A stretch of DNA of 64,000 nt. Source: Microvirga terrae (GTDB lineage Bacteria; Pseudomonadota; Alphaproteobacteria; Rhizobiales; Beijerinckiaceae). The notes below the pieces were generated by a model that worked only from the letters and a program-made list of their open reading frames with translations, was not told the DNA's origin and searched no databases. The stretch lies in the NCBI RefSeq assembly GCF_013307435.2, contig NZ_CP102846.1:248001-312000 (forward strand), given 5' to 3'. Within the stretch, counting starts at the first letter, position 1, and each line of letters opens with the position of its first letter. A program made the position numbers and the translations under genes. Shown in pieces: positions 56,588-64,000 of the stretch.

Positions 56588-57128
56588 TGGTTGAGTCTCT
56601 CTGATGAAGGCTTCAGCGCTGCTGAGCACTGACTGCTAAGCTACTCGTCTCAAGCAGTTAACGCTGTGAAAAGGCGTTACTAATTTTTGCCCGGATATCA
56701 GAACTCAACCTAGAATCCCGCCGGTACAAACTCGACTTCGCGAATGCCTTTATAATCTGACTCGACGAGACACAAGAAGGTTCTACATCCTTATCTGCAG
56801 GAGCATCCTAGCAGGATCTCCAACCTTCGCCAACAGAACGTCGAGGAGTGTTGCCAATCCGGTCGTGCGTTTCGAAAAAGAGGTGAACGGACCCGGTGGC
56901 CAGGCTGCTCCTATGAAAGCAGCAAAAGGTGGATCGCCGACCCGGGAGCGCCAGCAACAGAGACACCCTCTATCGGTATCGGAGTCGCGCCAGGGCAAAC
57001 CCAATCCGGCATACCTCCAGTTGGCATCGTCTTCATTCGAACATCAGCGACTAAGCACGGTGGTAAGTTGTCTCCAGCAGACAACGGACCCTCTATACTG
57101 CAGATGCTAAGTTGAGGGAGTGACGCAG
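56588..57128. other. No recognisable gene
   Basis: About 540 bp downstream of the formate dehydrogenase operon. Short frames only; no T-run terminator was seen after fdhC. Confidence 0.4.
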
Positions 57129-58184
57129 CTACTCTGCAGGTTCGGACTTGAGTGTTCTTGAAACTGTGCCCTCCTTTCCCTGCTGCTCGCGCAGCCAGAG
57201 GTTATGGTTGGCCTCTGCCCACGCAAGATCGACCTCTCCACTGGCCATGCCTTCAAATGCACCCTCCTCCCCGACTGTTCCGATATATATGTGGGCGAGC
57301 ATCACCGTGATGAATAGAACCCCCACAATCGCGTGGAGCGCCTGTGTAATCTGCATTCCGTTGACGCCGGTGACAGTGAACGGAAACAGCAATGTCATGC
57401 CGGAAGCTGCCATAACGAGGCCGCCAATGATAGCAAACCAGAACACGAGCTTTTGGCCCGCGTTGAAGCGCCCGGCGTTTGGATGTGAGTTGGTAAAAAG
57501 CCCTCCTCCGGCCTTCAGCCACGCCCAATCAACCCGATTAGGGACATTATCGCCGATCCACACCGCCCCCATTAGGAGAACACCGACGATGAATGGCCAA
57601 GCGAGAAAGTTGTGAGCATATTTGGACCACTGAGATAGAGCGGAAAATGCCTCTGGCCCAATGATCGGCATGAGCAGACGTTTGCCGAATATGTAGTTTA
57701 GGCCGCTGAGCGCAAGTATAACAAAGCATGTCGCAGTCATCCAATGTGTGAACCGCTCAAATGCGTTGTACCGAGCAATTTTTCGGCCCGATAATTCGTT
57801 TGGCTGAGTTCGGATTCGGCCTTTGATCAAGAAAAACACCGCAAGCAGCAAAATCATGGCTCCTGGAACGGCAGCGCCGATCCATGGCATCCAACCCTCA
57901 TGGAAGCGGCGCCACTCACGGCCCTGCGGTTGCTCTACAAGAGCAGCCTTGCTGTCTAGAATAGTAATGCGGCCCTTGATCGATGGCGAATGCTCAAGCA
58001 ACGCTGGCTCATTGACTGACTCTCTCGTAGGATTGATTGGATCGGGTTGCCGTTGCGCAAATGCGGGATCTAACAGCGTCATGACGGCAAAGACGATCAT
58101 GATCATCATGGTACGAATAGGCTTGTGCCAAGGTATCACGGGAATAATCCTCAATTCGCGGCAACTATGTTTTAGTTCACACAT
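57129..58184 (-). CDS. fdhC: Formate dehydrogenase cytochrome b subunit (gamma)
   Basis: Integral membrane di-heme cytochrome b that passes electrons from formate dehydrogenase to quinone. A signal-like segment (MMIMIVFAVMTLLDPAFAQ) and a periplasmic stretch of about 70 residues precede four transmembrane helices: AAVPGAMILLLAVFFLIKG; FERFTHWMTATCFVILALSG with heme His; YAHNFLAWPFIVGVLLMGAV with His; and QALHAIVGVLFITVMLAHIY with two His. This matches the FdoI/FDH gamma family, extended by the N-terminal exported part usual in alphaproteobacteria. The start is uncertain: an ATG at 58184 overlaps fdhB by 8 bp, and another at 58109 begins at the hydrophobic segment. Last gene of the operon. Confidence 0.9.
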   Translation of the reverse strand: MCELKHSCRELRIIPVIPWHKPIRTMMIMIVFAVMTLLDPAFAQRQPDPINPTRESVNEPALLEHSPSIKGRITILDSKAALVEQPQGREWRRFHEGWMPWIGAAVPGAMILLLAVFFLIKGRIRTQPNELSGRKIARYNAFERFTHWMTATCFVILALSGLNYIFGKRLLMPIIGPEAFSALSQWSKYAHNFLAWPFIVGVLLMGAVWIGDNVPNRVDWAWLKAGGGLFTNSHPNAGRFNAGQKLVFWFAIIGGLVMAASGMTLLFPFTVTGVNGMQITQALHAIVGVLFITVMLAHIYIGTVGEEGAFEGMASGEVDLAWAEANHNLWLREQQGKEGTVSRTLKSEPAE

Positions 58185-58773
58185 CGACGGACTCGCCATA
58201 CGCCGTTTTCCAGCCCCATGCCCCTGATCCGTACCCACGTTTAACCACGCGCTCTTTATAAATCTGGGCGATAATTTCGCCATCGCCTGCTAGGAGCGCC
58301 TTGGTGGAGCACATCTCCGCGCACAATGGCAGTTTTCCCTCAGCAAGGCGGTTAGAGCCATATTTCTCGTACTCTGCAATCGACAGATCGGCTTCAGGTC
58401 CTCCAGAGCAGTACGTGCATTTGTCCATCTTACCGCGCGATCCGAAGTTCCCAACGCGCGGATACTGCGGGGCTCCGAATGGGCATGCGTAAAAGCAGTA
58501 CCCACAACCAATACAAAGATCCTTTGAATGGAGCACCACGGCATCGGCTGTGGTGTAGAAGCAGTTTGTCGGACACACTGCAGCGCACGGTGCGTCGGTA
58601 CAGTGCATGCAGGCCATCGAAATGGAGCGTTCGCTCGGCGTGCCATCATTGATGGTCACAACGCGCCGCCGATTGATGCCCCACGGTACATCGTGCTCGT
58701 TCTTGCAAGCAGTAACACACGCATTACACTCAATGCAGCGATCCCCATCGCAGAGAAACTTCATCCGTGCCAT
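58177..58773 (-). CDS. fdhB: Formate dehydrogenase iron-sulfur subunit (beta)
   Basis: A 198-residue ferredoxin-like protein with four [4Fe-4S] sites relaying electrons from the Mo/W centre to cytochrome b. The cysteine groups are Cys13-x2-Cys16-x2-Cys19-x3-Cys23 (CIECNACVTACKNEH), CMHCTDAPCAAVCPTNCF, CIGCGYCFYACPFGAPQYPR, and CTYCSGG with CAEMCSTKAL. It has no signal peptide; in this family it is exported with the alpha subunit. The gene starts 17 bp after fdhA and overlaps the probable fdhC start. The length fits FDH3-type beta subunits (about 200 residues), shorter than E. coli FdnH because the C-terminal membrane anchor is missing. Confidence 0.93.
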   Translation of the reverse strand: MARMKFLCDGDRCIECNACVTACKNEHDVPWGINRRRVVTINDGTPSERSISMACMHCTDAPCAAVCPTNCFYTTADAVVLHSKDLCIGCGYCFYACPFGAPQYPRVGNFGSRGKMDKCTYCSGGPEADLSIAEYEKYGSNRLAEGKLPLCAEMCSTKALLAGDGEIIAQIYKERVVKRGYGSGAWGWKTAYGESVDV

Positions 58774-58790
58774 TGTTCCCGTCCTTGCGC

Positions 58791-61733
58791 TTATGCTGCC
58801 CGAATCTGACAGAGAGTCGCTTTCCCTTCATGCATGTTCGTGACGGGATCGTATCCGTATGTGGTCAGCGTATTCAGGCTCTCTCCCAAGACAATTGGGT
58901 CTGCGCCTGGCGGATAGCGATGCCTTAAATCGTCTCCTTCATACCACCCGGCGAAGTGGTAGGGCATGAATGCGACACCGCGTCCTACGCGATCCGTCAC
59001 AAGGGCCTTAACTTTGGTTTTGGCACCATTCTCTACCCCCAGAACCCACACCCAGGCGCCGTCCGTGATGCCTCGCTCGCTCGCGTCTGCCGAGTTGATC
59101 TCCACAAACATTTCCTGCTGCAGTTCTGCCAACCATCGGTTTGAACGAGTTTCCTCTCCCCCACCCTCGTACTCGACGATACGTCCTGAGGTAAGGATAA
59201 TTGGGAAGTCTTTAGCGATGCTGGCCTCGACCGCCGCTCGTTGCACAGAGAAACCAAGATTTGGAAGGCGGAATTGGCGCTCATCGGGCCGAGTCGGGTA
59301 GTCTCCGACAAGATCAGGACGTGGCGTGTAGATGGGCTCGCGATGCACGGGTACTGGATCCGGTAGATTCCAAGCGTTCGCTCGGGCTTTGCCGTTCCCA
59401 TAGGGCATGACCCCGTGATCTAAGCAGACCCGTTGAATACCACCTGAGAGATCCGTGGCCCAACTCACTGTATCGACTTCACTGCCACCGATGCTCGTAA
59501 TGATTTCCCATTCCTCTGGGGTCAAATCCCCGTCCCAACCGAGCTTCTTCAGGACGCTCATTGTGATCTCGGGGTATCCATCAGTGAGATCAGACCCGGC
59601 AGAGAAGGAATCCTCGGCAAGAAGCGTTTCACCGTTGCGCTCGACCCCAAAACGAGCCCTAAATGTGCTTCCGCCCTCCTTAACATGTAAATTGGTGTTG
59701 TAGAGAATGTGTGTTCCTGGATGTCGAATCTCTGGTTTGCCCCAGCATGGCCACGGCAGGCCATAGTAGTCTCCCCCAACGTCGGGATCATCCTTAGGAG
59801 CTCGCAATGTCAGAAGGTCGAATTTCCCCTGATTTTTCATGTGCGCCTTTAAGCGCTCTGGTGACTGACCGCAATATCCAGTTGACCAGCCGCCTCGGTT
59901 AATCTCTCTCAGAAGGTCCTCTGCACTTGGCACCGTGCCCTCAACGTGGATATTCTTGAATAATTGCTCTGCGAACCCCAGCTTTTGAGCAAGTAAGTAG
60001 AGGATCTCGTAGTCTGTTTTCGACTCAAAGATCGGTTTTACGATCTGTTCGCCCCATTGAAGCGAGCGGTTGGAAGCCGTGCGTGATCCGTCCATTTCAA
60101 GCGAAGTACAGGCTGGCAGGAGGTAAGTGTTATCTGCACGGTCTGACATCGATGCGAACGATGTTGGATGCGGGTCGACCACCACAAGTAAATCAAGGCT
60201 CTCCACCCCTTTAACTGCTTCCGGCATACGTGTAACTGTGTTGCCACCATGTCCCATCGCCACCAATGCTTTTAGAGGACTGCGCTGATCAATCTGATCT
60301 TCGGGTAAAAGCACCGCGTCAAACCACCTGGTCGAGGTAAGGCCGGGGGTCTCCATGCTGCCCTTACGATCACGCCCCTTTCGCCCAGCTTTTGGCGGCA
60401 CCTCGTCAAATCGAGACTGCAGCCAGTCGTAATCTACCTCCCAGACCCGCGCCCAGTGCCTCCATGCGCCTTCTACTAGGCCGTAGTAGAGCGGCAAGGT
60501 CGTACAATCGAGTCCAACGTCGGTTGCGCCTTGTACATTCGTATGGCCACGAAATATGTTCGCGCCGGTGCCAGGCGAACCAACATTCCCGGTGGCCAGC
60601 AGTGCGATGCAAGAGGCTCGGACATTGGCCGTTCCGACTGTGTGTTGGGTCTGGCCCATGGCCCAAATCAACGTCGAGGGCCTTTGCTTCGCAAACATCT
60701 CCGCAATCCGACGCATCTTCTCGCGCGGAATACCACAGACGCGCTCAACCTCCTCCGGCGTCCACCTTGCTACTTCCTTACGAACCTCATCCATTCCGTA
60801 GACCCGCTTTTGGATGAATTCTTTGTCTTCCCAACCATTCTCAAAAATGTGCCAGAGAAGACCCCATATGATCGGTATATCTGTCCCTGGCCTCATCGCT
60901 ACATACTCGGTCGCATGTGCTGCCGTGCGGGTGAATCGTGGATCGATGACGATGAGATTTGCTCGGTTGAGCTCCTTTCCAGCCAGGATGTGTTGCATGG
61001 AAATTGGGTGCGCCTCAGCCGGATTTCCGCCCATAATGATCATCGTTTTGGCGTTGCGGATATCATTATAGGAGTTCGTCTGCGCACCATACCCCCAGGT
61101 ATTTGCAACACCGGCAACTGTAGTGGAATGGCAAATACGGGCCTGCATATCGACCGAATTTGTTCCCCAGAACGCGGCAAACTTTCGTAGCAAATAGGCC
61201 GCCTCGTTGGTGAACTTTGCCGATCCCAACCAGAAGACCGAGTCCGCTCCGTACTGTTCTCGAAATTCGAGCAGCTTATCGCCAATTTCACCAATAGCTT
61301 GCTCCCACGTCAGCCTCTGCCATTGGCCGCCGACCAGCTTCATTGGATACTTCAGCCGCCGCTCACCTTGAACTATCTCGCGAATAGCAGCACCTTTGGC
61401 GCAATGAGTCCCGCGATTGATTGGACTGTCCCACGATGGCTCTTGCCCGATCCAGACTCCGTTCACAACTTCGGCGGTCACGGTGCAGCCGACCGAGCAA
61501 TGCGTGCAAATGTTCTTCTTGATCTGCACTTTGGAATCGATTGCGGAGCCTGCCGCAGCACTTACTTGTCTTATAGCTGCAGGGTATGCCGACCCAAGCG
61601 CCGCCAGCCCTCCTACCGCAATACCGGACTTGTGCAAAAAGGCACGCCGATCGATCGCACTTGTTGTTAGCTCTGCTGTGAAGGCGGAAACTCCCGGGCG
61701 GCTCGCTGCGCCGCCCCTGCGCTTGATCAACAT
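58791..61733 (-). CDS. fdhA: Formate dehydrogenase catalytic subunit (alpha), Cys type
   Basis: A 980-residue Mo/W-bis-MGD oxidoreductase oxidising formate to CO2 on the periplasmic side. A Tat signal lies at residues 28-50 (DRRAFLHKSGIAVGGLAALG). The [4Fe-4S] site is Cys76, Cys79, Cys83 and Cys111 (NICTHCSVGC; THCAKG). The metal ligand is Cys201 (DMQARICHSTTVAG), encoded by TGC, so this is a cysteine, not selenocysteine, enzyme; the adjacent catalytic His202 is present. FDH motifs RVYGMDEVRKEVARWTPEEV and TNVQGATDVGLDCTTLPLYY follow, and a C-terminal MGD-binding domain (GITDGAWVWVLGVENGAKTK) ends the chain. The ATG has AGGAAGTAGGA just upstream. It follows the small Tat-peptide gene by 4 bp. 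Confidence 0.96.
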   Translation of the reverse strand: MLIKRRGGAASRPGVSAFTAELTTSAIDRRAFLHKSGIAVGGLAALGSAYPAAIRQVSAAAGSAIDSKVQIKKNICTHCSVGCTVTAEVVNGVWIGQEPSWDSPINRGTHCAKGAAIREIVQGERRLKYPMKLVGGQWQRLTWEQAIGEIGDKLLEFREQYGADSVFWLGSAKFTNEAAYLLRKFAAFWGTNSVDMQARICHSTTVAGVANTWGYGAQTNSYNDIRNAKTMIIMGGNPAEAHPISMQHILAGKELNRANLIVIDPRFTRTAAHATEYVAMRPGTDIPIIWGLLWHIFENGWEDKEFIQKRVYGMDEVRKEVARWTPEEVERVCGIPREKMRRIAEMFAKQRPSTLIWAMGQTQHTVGTANVRASCIALLATGNVGSPGTGANIFRGHTNVQGATDVGLDCTTLPLYYGLVEGAWRHWARVWEVDYDWLQSRFDEVPPKAGRKGRDRKGSMETPGLTSTRWFDAVLLPEDQIDQRSPLKALVAMGHGGNTVTRMPEAVKGVESLDLLVVVDPHPTSFASMSDRADNTYLLPACTSLEMDGSRTASNRSLQWGEQIVKPIFESKTDYEILYLLAQKLGFAEQLFKNIHVEGTVPSAEDLLREINRGGWSTGYCGQSPERLKAHMKNQGKFDLLTLRAPKDDPDVGGDYYGLPWPCWGKPEIRHPGTHILYNTNLHVKEGGSTFRARFGVERNGETLLAEDSFSAGSDLTDGYPEITMSVLKKLGWDGDLTPEEWEIITSIGGSEVDTVSWATDLSGGIQRVCLDHGVMPYGNGKARANAWNLPDPVPVHREPIYTPRPDLVGDYPTRPDERQFRLPNLGFSVQRAAVEASIAKDFPIILTSGRIVEYEGGGEETRSNRWLAELQQEMFVEINSADASERGITDGAWVWVLGVENGAKTKVKALVTDRVGRGVAFMPYHFAGWYEGDDLRHRYPPGADPIVLGESLNTLTTYGYDPVTNMHEGKATLCQIRAA

Positions 61734-61737
61734 GATC

Positions 61738-61953
61738 CTACTTCCTCAATGTCTCGTAGCCGTTGGTGCGGTAGAATGCCTTCACATCGTTGCTCTCACG
61801 ATAGCGCGCTTTGGTTTCCTCCGACCCAGCGTCGAAAGCTTGAGCACTTGTGACAGCCAGTTGCGGGGCCGTGGCGATGGCCGCAGAGCCCCCACCTAGG
61901 GCAAGTATGAAGTTGCGGCGGTTAAGTGTCTCACGTGATTTGCTTCGACTCAT
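61738..61953 (-). CDS. Formate dehydrogenase-associated Tat-signal small protein
   Basis: A 71-residue protein: a twin-arginine signal (TLNRRNFILALGGGSAAIAT) and a short mature part with ESNDVKAFYRTNGYETLRK. This is the small Tat-substrate family regularly found directly upstream of fdhA in proteobacteria (TIGR02811 type). Its role is unproven; assembly or protection of the exported enzyme is assumed. It ends 4 bp before fdhA, so the two are tightly coupled. Confidence 0.85.
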   Translation of the reverse strand: MSRSKSRETLNRRNFILALGGGSAAIATAPQLAVTSAQAFDAGSEETKARYRESNDVKAFYRTNGYETLRK

Positions 61954-62013
61954 CTATCCCTCCACGGCTCTGAGATCTCGAACATCACGACCCGGCGCAG
62001 ATCTCGTTACATA

Positions 62014-62646
62014 TCAAGGGTGGCCAATGGTCTCTGCCGAGGTGCGGGACTCCATCGCGAACGCCTGGGCTTCAATCTCAACAAAGAGCGAGCCAACCTT
62101 GGCAACGGCTCGGTAAAAGCGTGCAGATTTCGCGCTTTCCAGATCCGAGAAGAACTGCGGTGCCCAAGAAAACAAATGGCGTTCGAAGAAAGACCTTTGA
62201 GTGAGGAGCATCGAGGAAAATTGGCGCGAAGCGAGACCTGCCATTATCTCACAAAGAACCGCAATATGATCCTCAGGCTCGCGTAGCCATTCAGCTGAAG
62301 TCAGCCCAAGAATTGCCAAGTCGCCGCGCAGTTTTACTAGCGGGCGCTCGAGCAGAAAACCCGTCATGTAGTAAGATGCATATGGGACGATTTCACCACG
62401 GCCTACGCCCACAAACAGTTCGGTGAACTCACGATTCAGCGAGTTAGGATTTGTTCTTCGGGCCGCGGACGCAAGGTCCGCATAGGCTCGACCCAACGGA
62501 CTCTCATCTCCTGCCAGGCGGCCGATCCTCGAAACGAGATCACGACTTGGAGTTCGCCTCAGAAGGCCCGCGAGAAAACTGTACTGGTGCGCGCGGGCAA
62601 GGTCCACATCGTCGGGGGTCGAGGCGATCGCTCTATCACCACGCAT
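62014..62646 (-). CDS. TorD/DmsD-family chaperone for formate dehydrogenase
   Basis: A 210-residue all-helical cytosolic chaperone. Typical features are YSFLAGLLRRTPSRDLVSRI, NREFTELFVGVGRGEIVPYA with the conserved Glu-Tyr/Phe-x-x-Leu-Phe pattern, SYYMTGFLLERPLVKLRGDL and EPEDHIAVLCEIMAGLASRQ. Such proteins bind Tat signal peptides and hold the apo-enzyme until the Mo cofactor is inserted. The ATG at 62646 is preferred (GGAG upstream); a TTG ten codons earlier is also open. It lies 60 bp upstream of the Tat-peptide gene in the operon. Confidence 0.88.
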   Translation of the reverse strand: MRGDRAIASTPDDVDLARAHQYSFLAGLLRRTPSRDLVSRIGRLAGDESPLGRAYADLASAARRTNPNSLNREFTELFVGVGRGEIVPYASYYMTGFLLERPLVKLRGDLAILGLTSAEWLREPEDHIAVLCEIMAGLASRQFSSMLLTQRSFFERHLFSWAPQFFSDLESAKSARFYRAVAKVGSLFVEIEAQAFAMESRTSAETIGHP

Positions 62647-62904
62647 CGCCGGTACTCCGGCTCCCGAGCCAGGCAAACGCCTTAGAAGCTCTCGGGGCTA
62701 AACCTCGTATGCACGAGGATCGGTCGATCCAAAAGTCGAGCGATTCAAAACCTAGCGCAAGAACGGCTTCCATAGCAGTCTCATCCGTGCGAGCAATGTA
62801 AGATCGTTAGAATAGGTGTTTGGGGAGCAAGACGAGCTAACCCAGACGCAATCATTGGCGGATAACCTTAAGTCGCGGCTACAACTGGTGAATAGGTAAG
62901 GCCC
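62647..62904. other. Gap inside the formate dehydrogenase gene set
   Basis: About 260 bp separate the DUF3306 gene from the chaperone gene, wider than the other gaps in the cluster. A promoter for the chaperone-fdhABC part could lie here, but none was identified. Confidence 0.3.
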
Positions 62905-63633
62905 TCACATCGGGGTTGCGCCGCCGTGTCGTCGCTGAGCTCGCACGGATCCATCATGCCAACCACAGGCGAAGGGAGACAGATGGCTGACGTGGGAGAC
63001 CGATCTGGCGTCCGGCCCGGGCATAGCCGTCTTATCATGCGGGTGCGAGGAACCATACGGAAGGTGCATAGGCTCCGCCCCTTCCCTAGGGTCTCCTTCC
63101 TCGTTGTGCGCAGCAGCGTCAATTTGTGGGCCTGCAGCTGGGTCGCTGAAAATAGTCCTCGCCGTTCCTTCGTGGAACCGAGCTGGCCGGGGCGGTGGAG
63201 CGGTAACGCGCTGCACCAAAGTAACGGCATCAGGGCCGTGCATCGGGCCACTTCCGGGTACGTCCCCGCCGGAGTTCCAATCATAGGCATACTCCCGCGC
63301 TTCACTCACGTAGTCTCGGATGCTTGGGTCAAGGGTCCACATGCGCCTCAGGGCAGCGTTCCGCAGTGCCGTCGGAACACCAGGCTGCATGAACAGAGAC
63401 AGATCCGTATCTGCCCGCAGTTCGTCAATATCGGGTAGATAGGCAGACTCTCCTGCGGAGTGCGCGGCAGCGGCCTGGTCAACTGTGTTTGCTTGAGATA
63501 CAAGATGAGGCGTTCGAGATGAGATACAGTCGCTCTCAGAAATGGGGAGTGATGCAGGAGTCGCCGTCTCCGGCCGGGATGTTTCTCGCTTACGCCGTGA
63601 CCACCGCAGAAAAAAACTCTCATTATGATCCAT
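62905..63633 (-). CDS. DUF3306 protein, formate dehydrogenase accessory
   Basis: A 242-residue protein. The DUF3306 signature is FFLRWSRRKRE at the N-terminus and YLPDIDELRADTDLSLFMQP, GVPTALRNAALRRMWTLDPS, IRDYVSEAREYAYDWNSG in the middle. The C-terminal part is low-complexity and His/Pro-rich (HLPYGSSHPHDKTAMPGPDA). DUF3306 and DUF3305 genes nearly always accompany this type of formate dehydrogenase in Rhizobiales; their biochemical role is unknown. Its start overlaps the DUF3305 gene by 11 bp. Confidence 0.87.
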   Translation of the reverse strand: MDHNESFFLRWSRRKRETSRPETATPASLPISESDCISSRTPHLVSQANTVDQAAAAHSAGESAYLPDIDELRADTDLSLFMQPGVPTALRNAALRRMWTLDPSIRDYVSEAREYAYDWNSGGDVPGSGPMHGPDAVTLVQRVTAPPPRPARFHEGTARTIFSDPAAGPQIDAAAHNEEGDPREGAEPMHLPYGSSHPHDKTAMPGPDARSVSHVSHLSPFACGWHDGSVRAQRRHGGATPM

Positions 63634-64000
63634 GTTTTGCGTCCCGTTTCGGGTTGCCAGCTTCGACCTTCAGCGATGGGGGCAGGCCAGAGTTATCCCG
63701 CCTACGCTTTATGAAGGATCGTTCCTGGTGAAAGCGACCAACAAAACGTGCAACTCTACGCCGAATCTCTGGATGCATCGGCACGGCCTCGACGATGATG
63801 CTCGTCCAATCCGTCAGTGCCTCTCCCTCGTAGGGGTCGACCGTTACAGCCAAGATCCGGCAGTCATCGTACTTCGTGCACTGCATCCCAATCCAGAGCG
63901 AAGGCCTTCCTGATGTAAGGTTGTCGCGGTAGTATGCAGTGGCACCTGAATGCAGAGAGACTTCGAAGCTACCCGCGTAGATCAACTCTTTGCGTTGATT
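63623..64000 (-). CDS. DUF3305 protein, formate dehydrogenase accessory (5' end beyond the window)
   Basis: The frame is open to the window edge, so the start lies outside. The visible 125 codons contain LIYAGSFEVSLHSGATAYYR, DNLTSGRPSLWIGMQ, RILAVTVDPYEGEALTDWTS, IVEAVPMHPEIRRRVARFVG and RFHQERSFIKRRRDNSG, the DUF3305 core and its basic C-terminal end. Full members have about 170-200 residues, so about one third is missing. It is the first visible gene of the formate dehydrogenase cluster on this strand and overlaps the DUF3306 gene. Confidence 0.87.
   Translation of the reverse strand, partial: NQRKELIYAGSFEVSLHSGATAYYRDNLTSGRPSLWIGMQCTKYDDCRILAVTVDPYEGEALTDWTSIIVEAVPMHPEIRRRVARFVGRFHQERSFIKRRRDNSGLPPSLKVEAGNPKRDAKHGS

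Noticed and set aside
58791..61733. Selenocysteine in formate dehydrogenase
   Set aside because: The active-site position is a TGC cysteine codon (residue 201); no in-frame TGA interrupts the gene.
1..64000. CRISPR arrays, tRNA or rRNA genes, replication or partition genes
   Set aside because: No regularly spaced short repeats, cloverleaf-like segments, ribosomal RNA sequence or rep/par family proteins were recognised. A systematic search could still find a tRNA missed by eye.

Overview
The window looks like an accessory, insertion-sequence-rich piece of an alphaproteobacterial genome, most likely Hyphomicrobiales and probably Methylobacteriaceae (Microvirga or Methylobacterium type). This rests on family content: a formate dehydrogenase operon with DUF3305, DUF3306 and TAT-peptide helpers, a bacterial transglutaminase-like cysteine protease relic, FixJ-type response regulators, a DUF1127 protein and the IS types. 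No rRNA, tRNA, replication, partition or conjugation gene was recognised, so plasmid and chromosomal island cannot be told apart. Coding density is low, and long stretches hold only decayed remains.

Layout. 1-6 kb: relics of a cysteine protease and a Ser/Thr kinase, then intact cupin and HD-domain genes and a dead IS630 element. 6-9.5 kb: a DUF1127 peptide, a ketopantoate-reductase-like enzyme, a GlxA fragment and trpC. 10-14 kb: a type III polyketide synthase, a methyltransferase and a truncated flavoprotein, then moaA. After moaA, a small exported-protein gene is split by an intact IS3 element with a 4-bp target duplication. 16-26.5 kb: an AraC regulator, a molybdopterin-binding protein, a decayed transposase, a wHTH-receiver regulator, a Na+/H+ antiporter, an NTF2-like protein and an unknown protein. 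27-31 kb: a three-gene membrane dehydrogenase operon (TAT-exported small subunit, GMC flavoprotein, PRC-barrel/cytochrome c fusion). 31.6-35.7 kb: two paralogous four-cysteine secreted proteins, an IS5 relic, a GlcG-like protein and a LuxR regulator. 36-41 kb: an IS5 element, a GlxA regulator with a degenerate receiver protein, and an IS630 element. 41-47 kb: a FixJ-type regulator divergent from an RND efflux adaptor/pump pair. 47-56.6 kb: an IS481 relic, a stand-alone receiver, an AraC regulator, a Cys-rich exported protein, a LysR regulator with a duplicated DNA-binding domain, a wrecked GlxA gene, a lipoprotein and a Pro-rich exported protein. 57-64 kb: a formate dehydrogenase operon that runs off the right edge.

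How the parts may work together. Two respiratory modules feed electrons into the envelope: the formate dehydrogenase, via cytochrome b, and the GMC dehydrogenase, via its fused cytochrome c. moaA and the molybdopterin-binding protein suit the Mo/W cofactor need of the formate dehydrogenase, but no other cofactor gene is seen. Many orphan regulators are present (four receiver-type proteins, two AraC, one GlxA, one LuxR, one LysR) and no intact sensor kinase. The trpC-PKS-moaA block reads by eye as more GC-rich than most neighbours, which suggests a mosaic origin.
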